From contig CALNHX010002983.1 of the NCBI GenBank assembly GCA_940337035.1, positions 62,001-126,000 of the forward strand: 64,000 bases of DNA, read 5' to 3'. Origin of the DNA: Agriotes lineatus (Eukaryota; Arthropoda; Insecta; Coleoptera; Elateridae). Below the pieces are notes generated by a model. That model made no database searches and was not told the origin of the DNA. It was given only the letters and a program-made list of their open reading frames with translations. Shown here in pieces: positions 21,882-30,972 of this stretch (position 1 is the first letter of the stretch; each line of letters opens with the position of its first letter). The translations under genes were made by a program, and so were the position numbers.

Positions 21882-23288
21882 GTGTTCAAGTGTATTACAA
21901 TACTTTTTTATTTTACCATAGATAATTTTGAAAATGGTATTAGTAATAAGGGTGGTCAAATTATTATTTACAAAGGATTTATGTTTGTTCGTCATCGTGA
22001 AACTGCTACAGGGACTACTCATTGGCGTTGTACGAAATTCAAAACGTTACTCTGTCGATCGGTGCTCCATACCAGAGACAACAGCATCATCCGTGAGCCT
22101 TCGGACTGCTGTCATGCAAATAAGACTTTTGAAGCTGCAGTTCATAAGCTGCAAATCAAATGAAAATGGAAATGTCGCATCCGGGGGCAACAGCTCGTTC
22201 AGTTATAACTCAGAATTTAATTAATGAATGTAAAAGATGAGATAAAAATTTGTCTACCAAAGAAAAGTTAATTGACAAGGCGATTAAATCGATCCAAAGC
22301 TAAGACACACTTGGGAACGTACCGAAAACCAAACAACAAAAATACCAGAAAAGTATGCAATGGATTATTCATGATTCCGGTGCAGATAACCCAGAACGCA
22401 TAATACTTATTGGTCACAAAACACTTCGAGATCTTCTTGTGGTTAATGATATTTAGCTAGCAGATGGTACATTTAAAGTTCCAGAAATATATTACCAGTG
22501 ATGCACTGCCCATGTCCAATACGAATCAGGAATCGATTTTCCTTGTCTACTAGCTCTTCTACCAAGGAAAGAAGAAAGAATATGCGTGAAGATGTTAAAT
22601 ACGTTGCTGGAGAAAATTCTCCAAGCCCGGCCACAAAAATTTTTGACTGATTTCAAAACTGCAGCAATGAAACCTTTCCGTAACGTATTTGAAAATATCG
22701 AAATTGGAGGATGTTTTTGTCGTTTATCACAATCTATTTATTCTGCGCAAAGTAAATGTGAATTGAAATCTTTATATGAATTTAATCAGTCGTTTGCGAT
22801 ATGCATTAAAATGTTGTTATCACTTGTAGTGATACTAGAAGAAGAGATTTCGGAAGTATTTTTGGAAGTTGCTGATTTGTTCTCAGATTTAGACGAATCG
22901 AGCAAATTCTCCTTTATTTCCAACGTACAATGTTCGTGGTCGACAACTTAGAAACGGCACTTACAAACCACCTCCAATATTTCTATTTGGAACCATAGTC
23001 AATCTGCAGCCAACTGTATAGCAAGAACTACACATTGTATCGAAGGATAGCACTACGGATTTCAGACAATTTTTCAAATGTTCCCATCCAACTGTATGGG
23101 ATTTTTTGGATAACAGCGTGAAAGAATTATCCCTACAACATACAAACTATTTACAGTACTTAACTGGTCAACGAAACCCCGGACGTGTTAAGTACATTTC
23201 TTTGGAACAACGTATTTCAAATATTCTACAGAATTATGACTCTAATAGACGATTACATTTCTTGCGTTGTATAACTCATTTGACTTAG
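21882..23288 (+). pseudogene. FLYWCH-finger / MULE transposase relic
   Basis: At about 21930-22130 conceptual translation gives GGQIIIYKGFMFVRHRETA, then THWRCTKFKTLLCR and a final SDCCHANK, a FLYWCH-type zinc finger. Downstream, LADGTFKVPEIYY (about 22458), YESGIDFPCLLALLP, then FLTDFKTAAMKPFRNVF with GGCFCRLSQSIY (about 22640-22740) form the MULE transposase core with both Asp residues; the usual second-motif His is Arg here. Later frames give NHSQSAAN and HYGFQT-like pieces. Several stops and frameshifts separate these blocks. No terminal inverted repeats were identified. FLYWCH plus MULE is a known insect transposase arrangement. Confidence 0.75.
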
Positions 23289-23315
23289 TGTTATTTGTTT
23301 AATGTTTTATAATTA

Positions 23316-25290
23316 ACTAGCAAGATGCCCGTTCTTCGTACGGACTAAAAATGTTTTTTCTTCTAAATCTCAAATGAATTCCAGGGCGCACCCCTACCCT
23401 TCACTCAATACGCTAAACTAACAAACGCCACAAAACAATATTCTAGGTAAAAAGGACACATAATTCTTCCAAAAAAGGCCTCCGCAACTATTTTATGCTT
23501 CACGTACCCCCTGGAAATGTGTACGTAATTGTCATTCCCCTTGTATTGGATAAAACTATAGTTTTAGTATAACAATGAGATAAAATTAAAATATATATAT
23601 ACACACTAAATGTTGTATTCATAAATTGGTGGAATTTCGGAAATCCTCCTATTTATTCTAAGAGATATTGAGTAATTGGTAAAAACACAGTTTACTCCTT
23701 TTTCACCCCTTAGGGGTGGAATTTTTAAACATTCTTTCAGCCCATATTATCTTGAAATAAACCCACAGCGAAAAATAATTAATAAATTTAACACCCTACG
23801 CCTTTTCAGTTTTCCCTTTTTACCACTTTAGGGGTAATTTTAAAATCCATTAAACCACTTTCTAAATATTTTAAGAATACATCAATATGCCAAAAAACAA
23901 TGGTCTAACTCAATAAACATAGGAGATAAGAAGGGTTCTTTAATTCAACCCGAATCTAGATTTGCACCATTAGGGGTTGATTAGGGGAAAATCCTGAAAT
24001 GTGTTTTTAGACACTGGTATTGGATACCTATGCGAGCAAACACCGAGCCTATATCTTCGTTTAAGAGATATTGAAGAATTCGTGAAAACACAGTTTACCC
24101 CTTTTCACCCCCTTAGATGTAAAATTTTAAATTCCCTTAAACCGCTTTCTAAATATTTTAAGAATACATCTATATGCCAAAAAAGAATGCTCTAGCTCAA
24201 TAAACATAGGAGATACGAAAGGGTTTTTAGTTCACTCCGAATCTAGATTTGCACTTTTAGGGGTTGATTAGGGTAAAATCCTAAAATATGTTTTTAAACA
24301 CTTTTATTGGATACCTGTGAAGTAAACACCAAGTCAATATGTCATCGGGTCTAAGAGATATTGAGGAATTCGTGAAAACACAGTTTACCCCTTTTCACCC
24401 CTTTAGGAGTAAAATTTTAAAATATCTTTAACCACTTTCTAATAATTTTAAGAATACATCTATATGCCAACAAATAACGTTCGAACTCAATAAACATAGG
24501 AGATACGAAGGGTTCTATAATTCACCCCGAATGCATATTCACACCTTTAGGGGTTGATTACGGCAAAATCCTGAAATACGTTTCTAGGTATTTGCATTGA
24601 CAATCTTTGCAACTAAACACCAAGGGGCTATCTCATTGGGTCTAAGAGATATTGAGAAACCCGTGACAACACATTTTACCCCTTTTCACCCCAGTAGGGG
24701 TGGAATTTCAGAAAATTCCTTTTAACACATTTTGTTGTGAAATGGAACTCACAGCGAAAAAATTTAATAATCTTAACCCCCCTACCCCTTTTCAGTTTTT
24801 CCTCCTTTTACCCCTTTAGGGTTAAAATTTTCTAATTCCCTCACACCCCTTTCTAAATATTTTAAAAGTACATCTATATGCAAAAAATAGAATGTTCTAA
24901 CTCAATAAACATAAGAGATACGAAGGGTTCTTTGATTCACCCCCAATCCAGATTTGCACCTTTAGGGCAAAATCCTGAAATACGTTTCTAGGTATTTGCA
25001 TTGGTAATCTTTGCAAGCAAACACCAAATTGATATCTTATCGGGTGTAAGAGATATTGAGGTAGTCGTGAAAACACATTTTACCTCTTTTCACCCCCTTA
25101 AGGGTCGAATTTCAAAAAATCCCTTCTTAGCACTACCTTACGTAACAAATTGAACCAAATTTCAAGTTTCTAGTACCAGTGGTTTCGGCTCTGCGTTGAT
25201 TAGTCAGGGTTGTGACTTTCCTTTATATATTATAGTACTAGCTTTTACCCGCGACTTCGTTCGCGCGAGGTTCGTTATTTGTGTATTAAA
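23316..25290. repeat. Complex array of 290- and 404-bp units
   Basis: AAGAGATATTGAG recurs at 23660, 24063, 24353, 24644 and 25048, giving spacings of 403, 290, 291 and 404 bp. Every unit contains CCCCTTTTCACCCC, a CCTTTAGGGGTTGA block and TCAATAAACATAGGAGAT. The long units carry an extra segment of about 114 bp (with CACAGCGAAAAA and CCTTTTCAGTTTT). The edges hold similar motifs: CTAGCAAGATGCCCG near 23321 and ACTAGCTTTTACCCGCGAC near 25233. No protein is encoded. It looks like the internally repeated body of a non-autonomous element. Confidence 0.7.
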
Positions 25291-25292
25291 TA

Positions 25293-25972
25293 ATGACTAA
25301 TTATTTTCTGTCATCCCATCCCATCCCATCCCATCCCATCCTATCCCCGTCCCCGTCTCTTTCTCCGTCCCCGTCTCCGTACCGTCCCATTCCGTCCCGT
25401 CCCATCCTGTCCCGTCCCGTTCCGTCCCGTCCCGTCTCGTCCCGTCCCGCCTCTCCCCTTCCATCCCATTCCTTCCCTCCCCTTCCCTTTCCGTCCCGTC
25501 CCGTCTCGTTCCTTTTCGTCCCGTCCCGTCTCGTTCCTTTTCGTCCCGTCCCTTCCCGTCCCGTCCCGTCCCTTCCCCTTCCATCCCATTCCTTCCCTTT
25601 CCTTTCCGTATCATCCCGTTCCGCCCCGCCCCGCCCCGTCTCGACCCTTCCCGTCCCGTCCCGTCCCGCCCCTTTCCCTCCCGTCCAGTCCCGTCCCTTC
25701 CCGTCCCGTGCCGCCCCTCCCCTTCCATTCCATCCCCTCCCCTTCCATCCCATCCCCCCCTTCCATCCCATCCTTTTCCTTCCCTTTCCGGCCCGTCCGT
25801 CCCGCCCCGCCCCAACCCGTCCCGCCCCGTCCCGCTTTGCCCCGTCCCGTTCCGTCCCTTCCCTTCCCGTCCAGTCCCGTCCCGCTCAGTCCCGTCCCGC
25901 TCAGTCCCGTCCCGTCCAGTCCGTCCCGTTCCGTCCAGTCTAGTCCCGTCCCGTCCCGTTTCTTCCCTTATG
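25293..25972. repeat. CCCGT/CCCAT-type satellite, about 680 bp
   Basis: Nearly unbroken pentanucleotide-based sequence (CCATC runs at the start, then CCCGT, CCGTC and CCCTT variants). The plus strand is almost purine-free apart from scattered G and A. Long open frames on both strands are proline/serine- or glycine-rich artefacts of the repeat. Confidence 0.9.
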
Positions 25973-26119
25973 TCATGTTCACCGTCTTGGACTTAAAAAT
26001 AAATGTAATTTTCGCAATCAAGGTCCCAAAAAATCTCAATAACGACACCCATATCGATTTTTAGGCTTACTTACCCCATTTCACCCCCTAAGGGGTTGAT
26101 TTTCGGAAAATCACGAAAT
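25973..26119. repeat. Array-related sequence, left flank of the gypsy element
   Basis: CCCATTTCACCCCCTAAGGG, then GGTTGATTTTCGGAAAATCAC and GAAATACGT, repeats the CACCCC/AGGGGTTGA block of the 23.3-25.3 kb array. Its continuation is found beyond the gypsy element at 34491. Confidence 0.6.
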
Positions 26120-26123
26120 ACGT

Positions 26124-26596
26124 TGTCGCGATACGCCTAACGTCGGGGTTCTGAGCACAGCCAACAAAGAACAAGTTGCACACTAACTTCAGTATCTACC
26201 AACTTCTTACGAGAAATTAAAAACGCAGTAGCTTAAATACATTTATTTAAAACTACCCTTTAGAAGCCGACCGCTTCGTTTCACAGTTTCTTAAGATCTG
26301 AATATTTACAAGAACCCGCTTTTACGGGAAGCATCGTACATCTGCATTCCAGATGACCCTGCTGGGGGGTGCGTTTTGCACGTCCGCATTATTTACGATA
26401 CTACCTGCACTAGTTCCGCCACAGAGGCACATAATACAAACGATCCTGGCCGCTGTGTACCAAAATCCAAAACATGAAATTATATTCTACGAAAATAGCA
26501 TTTAAGTATTTACATTTTATATAATAATTACTAATCTAACTTCTGTTCTCACTAACCGTGTAATGTATATTGCATACGAGAAAGCATATCACAATA
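26124..26596 (-). repeat. Gypsy 3' LTR
   Basis: 473 bp, starting TGTCGCGATACG on the plus strand and ending TATCACAATA. Placing the boundary after CACAATA makes the flanking ACGT duplication exact, although it gives the LTR a TATTG rather than TG start on the minus strand. Confidence 0.85.
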
Positions 26597-26607
26597 GTTG
26601 CCCCCGG
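26597..26607 (-). other. Gypsy polypurine tract
   Basis: On the minus strand CCGGGGGCAAC directly precedes the 3' LTR, the expected place for the plus-strand primer. Confidence 0.6.
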
Positions 26608-26816
26608 ATAAAACAGTCTTGTGGGCTAAAAGCCCACGTTTTTAACACCACAAAACTTCTTAATTTTCGCACTGTTTCTTCAAGTAATGCCTCTTGCAAG
26701 CTCAAAATTTAATGGTCTTACAAAATTTAACCTAACTAAATTACCTACTCTACGCGATTTAAACATCAAATATTCGGTCATAATTGTCAGTGAGACCATT
26801 TCATTTGGTAACCTAT

Positions 26817-29336
26817 TTACACAAAATAACGTGACAAGGAATCTACGTTTCCACATTTTTTTCCCGGTTTATAGACAACTGTAAAATTCAACATCTGCAA
26901 AACTAACGACCAACGCAACAGTCTACCGTTTTTGCTGCTCATCTGTTTTAACCAAGTCAAAGGACAGTGATCAGTTTCTACTGTGAAATGACTTAAAAAC
27001 AAATAGGGTTTCAATTTTCCTACAGCCCACACTAGTGCGGCGCATTCTAGCTCACTGGCGCTATAAGCCTGTTCCCTGTCAGTAAGTTTTTTGCTTAAAT
27101 ACAAGACTGGATGTTCTTCCGCATTCTCATCGCGTTGAGATAAAGTTACTCCCATTCCCCTTTTTGAACAATCCGTTTGTAATATAAATTCGCGGGAATA
27201 GTCTGGAGCTTTCAGTACTTTACCGCTTATCAACTCTTTCTTTAATCGCTGAAAGGAAGTTTCCTTCTGTTCATCCCATTCGACCTTATTTTTCGCAGTC
27301 TTTCGCAATGCGTCCGTAAGTGGACTTGCTATTTCTGCATACGTCGGTATATAATGGTTATAATACCCCGTTATGCCTAAGAACGCTCTAACATCTCGTT
27401 TCGTTTCTGGACGTCGAAATTCTTGTATTGCCGCTACTTTTGCTTCAGACGGCTTTCGATATCCTTGTCCGATCTTATGTCCTAGGTATAAACATTCGGC
27501 TTTACCCCACTCACATTTCTTTGCTTTTATGGTTAAGCCCGCTTGGTGCATTGCAGTGAAAACTTGACGTAGATGTTCCAAATGTTCTTCCCAATTCATC
27601 GAATGCACTGCTACGTCGTCTAGGAAGGGTTCTGAAAATTCACTCATTCCTTCTAGAATTGTATCCATTAACCTTTGGAAAGAGAATGGTGCAGATTGCA
27701 ATCCGAAAGCCAACGTCACAGGTTCAAAAACACCCCGATGCGTGATAAAAGCTGCATATTTACTCGCTCTTTCCGTCATTCCGATTTGCCAATATGCTCT
27801 TACCACATCGATTAAACTTAGATATTTCGCTTTACTACATCGTTCTACGCAAGCTTCGATATTTGGAACTGGATGTTGCTGGGGGACGGTAATAGCATTC
27901 AAAGCTCGGTAATCTATTACAGGTCTTAGTTCCTTTCCTTCCGCCTCCACAATGATCATGGGTGACGAATAAGCACTATTACTGGGCCTAATTACTCCCA
28001 ATTCGAGCATCTTGTCGATTTCTATATCGATAATTTCTCGTACTCGTTGCGAATGTGAATACGCTCGTGTTCGTATTATCTTTTCTTCCTTAAGAGCGAT
28101 ATCGTGTTCGATTAAATGTGTTCTGCCCGGTCGATCTGAAAATAATCCCGGAAATTCTTGGATTAATTTTTCCAATTCCTTTCTTTGAAATTCTGTGAGA
28201 TGTCCCACTCCTTTCGCTTGTTCCAATACTTCAGAAGCACTTAATATTTCCGAGTCTTTGCCTATTTCTAAGTTCGGAAGGTCTAATTCCGCTCCTTCTT
28301 CCCCAGGTTGAGTTATGATTATCGCCACCACTTCCGCTGTTGCATAATACGGTTTCAATAAATTTACGTGGACTAGGTTTTGTTTTCTTTTTCCCGAGAG
28401 TTCCTTAATTACATAATTTGTTTCAGAAAGTTTCTTAACAATTTCCTTAGGTCCGGTCCATTGCATTTGTAATTTATTCGTTCTTGCCTGCTGATATAAC
28501 ATCACTTTATCACCAACCTCATAACTCAAATTCCTTGCATTTTTATCGTAATATTTCTTCGATCTACTCTGCGCTTCCAGTACCGCCACTGCTGCGATAT
28601 TTTGCATTTTCTTCAATCTATCTAACAAGTTTAAAATATAAACTACCACCGGTTCATTGGTTTCTTTACCAATCCATAATTCCCTAACCATATTTAACGG
28701 TGATCTAATTTGCCGACCATACACTAATTCTGCAGGACTGAATCCATGAGCCGCATGAGGTGCACATCGCAAAGCAAATAAAGCTTGATCAATGTAATCG
28801 TCCCACTCATTGCCGTGTTCATAGCATAGAGCCCTAAGAATTCTTTTATACACTCCGTGGAATCGTTCCACCGCATTTGATTGCGGATGATAAGCAGAGC
28901 TGTGTATTATTTTAATTCCACACCGGTCGAAAAATTCTGTAGTTAAATTGCTCGTAAAAACAGTTCCTAAATCCATTTGAATCTCAACCGGAAATCCTAC
29001 TCTGGAAAAAATATTCAGAAGTCCTTTCACTACTGCTTCCGAATCTGCTACTTTTAAGGGAATAGCATCGGGAAATTTAGTTGCACTGCAAATTAAAGTT
29101 AGTAAATATCGATTTCCTTTCTCGGTTTTTGCCAATGGTCCTACGATATCCACGTTCACCCTTCTGTAAGGTTCCGTAATTACTGGCACTCGACACATAG
29201 GTGCTTTTTTCTTGTCAGTTGACTTTCCCACTCGCATACAGACATCACAACATTTTATTTTGTTCTTGACATCTGGGCCCAACTGGTTCCACCAATAATT
29301 TTGTTTGATCCGGTCGATCGTCTTATTGCATCCCAG
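26817..29336 (-). CDS. Gypsy pol: integrase core, reverse transcriptase, RNase H
   Basis: Open from the nested transposon's edge (29336) to a stop at 26817, about 840 residues. Numbering from 29282: CCDVC of the integrase zinc finger at 11-15; integrase core with D45, D104 and E139; a GPY/F-like segment (WTGPKEIV) near 265-275; RT at about 370-620 with FLDD at 553-556 in place of the usual YxDD; and RNase H from about residue 690 with LQTDCSKRG and SASELECAALVWA. D104 and E139 are separated by 34 residues rather than the common 35. No internal stop is present. The first half of the integrase zinc finger lies on the other side of the transposon at 30976-31100. Without excision the protein cannot be made as one piece. 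Confidence 0.9.
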   Translation of the reverse strand: MGCNKTIDRIKQNYWWNQLGPDVKNKIKCCDVCMRVGKSTDKKKAPMCRVPVITEPYRRVNVDIVGPLAKTEKGNRYLLTLICSATKFPDAIPLKVADSEAVVKGLLNIFSRVGFPVEIQMDLGTVFTSNLTTEFFDRCGIKIIHSSAYHPQSNAVERFHGVYKRILRALCYEHGNEWDDYIDQALFALRCAPHAAHGFSPAELVYGRQIRSPLNMVRELWIGKETNEPVVVYILNLLDRLKKMQNIAAVAVLEAQSRSKKYYDKNARNLSYEVGDKVMLYQQARTNKLQMQWTGPKEIVKKLSETNYVIKELSGKRKQNLVHVNLLKPYYATAEVVAIIITQPGEEGAELDLPNLEIGKDSEILSASEVLEQAKGVGHLTEFQRKELEKLIQEFPGLFSDRPGRTHLIEHDIALKEEKIIRTRAYSHSQRVREIIDIEIDKMLELGVIRPSNSAYSSPMIIVEAEGKELRPVIDYRALNAITVPQQHPVPNIEACVERCSKAKYLSLIDVVRAYWQIGMTERASKYAAFITHRGVFEPVTLAFGLQSAPFSFQRLMDTILEGMSEFSEPFLDDVAVHSMNWEEHLEHLRQVFTAMHQAGLTIKAKKCEWGKAECLYLGHKIGQGYRKPSEAKVAAIQEFRRPETKRDVRAFLGITGYYNHYIPTYAEIASPLTDALRKTAKNKVEWDEQKETSFQRLKKELISGKVLKAPDYSREFILQTDCSKRGMGVTLSQRDENAEEHPVLYLSKKLTDREQAYSASELECAALVWAVGKLKPYLFLSHFTVETDHCPLTWLKQMSSKNGRLLRWSLVLQMLNFTVVYKPGKKCGNVDSLSRYFV

Positions 29337-29338
29337 AT

Positions 29339-30972
29339 TCTCCCGTACAATGGCAAAACCTAGTAACTTTAGTTGCTACGTTTTATTGTTTTATTTAGTA
29401 TTTAACTCTACATTATCTAAGCTACATGTTGCTATTTTTAAATGTTTTATATTCCTTATGGTTTCGTCACAAATGTGATGGCAAAATTTAGTAACTCTGG
29501 ATTATCGTATTCAAAACCATAACAAAATCTAGTAAGTTTAGTTACTAGGAAGTGCCATCATTTGATTATATGATTTTTGCTTCAATCCCACTTAATTAAA
29601 ACTAGCAAGTTGAGTTACTGGGTTTTGTTGTAGTATCTGGTGGTAGTACAGTTGACATGCAAAAAGGTTTGTTATTGCCAAAGATGGCAATTAAGAATTC
29701 TGTATTTGTTTCGCGCTTGGTTGTGTTCAATGAAAGTTTTGCTCCACTTCACGAAGGTGACAATTTATGTGTCGTATGGCATGAAGCTATCACTGGTCGC
29801 AATGCTGCAGATGTAGCTTCGGCTTTCTATTACATAATTAGAAAAGCAAATCCAGAAGTAATGTCTTTCATATTTTGGTCCGACAATCGTTCGGCGCAAA
29901 ATAAAAATTGGTTACTTTATTCTGCTTTCGTTTCAATTGTCAACTGTGACTGGGGACCAAATAGTATAACGATGAAATATTTTGAGCCGGGGCATTCCTT
30001 TATGAAGGCGGACTCGGTCCACGGACAAATTGGAAAAAAGTGGAAAAAAAGAAATGCAATACTGGACATGAATGATTTGATAGATGTAATTTCTAAATCT
30101 TCTGAAAAAAAACCAACCAGTTATGTTGCATCACACAGATTTCTTCAGTTTTGTTGATGACAGTAAACTGCGCCGGAAGACAGCCTCCGGTGAAAGCAAT
30201 ATGCCACTTTTGGACACCATAACAATCGTGGAATTTAGAAAAGGACACAAATCTTTATTTTACAAAACGTCTTTTGATGAAGAATTTTATAAGTCCCAAT
30301 TTTTAAAGATCAAATACAATTTAGAAATTCCAATCACTTTGCCACAAAACAGAGGCATCAACACAGAAAAAAGAACAAAATTGAGAAGGTGCTACTCCCC
30401 TCTATGGTAGCTAGAAAGCTAGAACAAAATTGTTTTGGCAACAATTGCCGATTAATGATACTGTTAAAGATTTATGTATAGTTTCAGCAGAAGATGAGTA
30501 GCACAGCACTATGTGTCAGTTTCAGTTTCGCCATAGTTAGTAGTATGTTTTTGAAATATTTCTATACTTATCGTAATGGTTTCTCTTATATAAAAAGTTC
30601 TTTAACATTGTCTGATTTATTATTACCTACAATTTCTTGTATTTGTACCTACCTAGTAACTTGGAAGATCATGACAAAAACGCATATCTAAAACCTAGCA
30701 ACTAGAGACACTATAAACTTTGTATTTCCATTGTGCCTTGGTAACATAACTTTATATTTGTCAAAACATAGTAACTCGATTTACTCGAGGACTGGAGTAT
30801 TTGGTGATTATTTAAGCATTAGAAATGAAAAGAACAATTTTTTTAACCTATTAAAGCTTATTCGTATTAAATTTGTGTCACTGCTGTATAACGGCCACAC
30901 AAATATGTAAAAATATTATTTTTCCTAAAAATGAAAAAATGTCGTTACTAGGTTTTGCCATTGTACGGGAGA
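29339..30972 (+). mobile_element. 1634-bp DNA transposon with 29-bp perfect TIRs
   Basis: Both ends begin TCTCCCGTACAATGG and continue through CAAAACCTAGTAAC, 29 bp without mismatch. The flanks repeat GAT (29336-29338 and 30973-30975). Removing the element and one GAT restores the gypsy frame to GHLGCNKTIDRI, exactly the sequence expected of an integrase zinc finger, so the boundaries and the 3-bp duplication are well supported. Inside is a truncated transposase-like frame. Variants of CAAAACCTAGTAACT occur in both orientations near each end. I cannot assign the superfamily with certainty. Confidence 0.88.
29657..30410 (+). pseudogene. Transposase-like protein with DNxxAQNKN motif, truncated and frameshifted
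   Basis: An ATG at 29657 opens 166 residues ending at 30157; a second frame, 30123-30410, continues the similarity one base out of phase. Notable segments are FVSRLVVFNESFAP, VVWHEAITGR, FWSDNRSAQNKNW and KYFEPGHSFMKADSVHG. The D-N-x-x-A-Q-N-K-N stretch and the following E-x-G-H-S/T-x-M-x-x-D block look like the second half of a DDE/D-type transposase core; proteins with this pattern are, from memory, common in insect genomes. The N-terminal part is missing. Weak continuation (FWQQLP-like) is seen to about 30,510 in other frames. The copy is non-functional. Confidence 0.65.

Noticed and set aside
25293..26064. Long proline/serine-rich and glycine-rich open frames on both strands
   Set aside because: They are products of the CCCGT-type satellite: several frames on both strands stay open together and the peptides only mirror the repeat.
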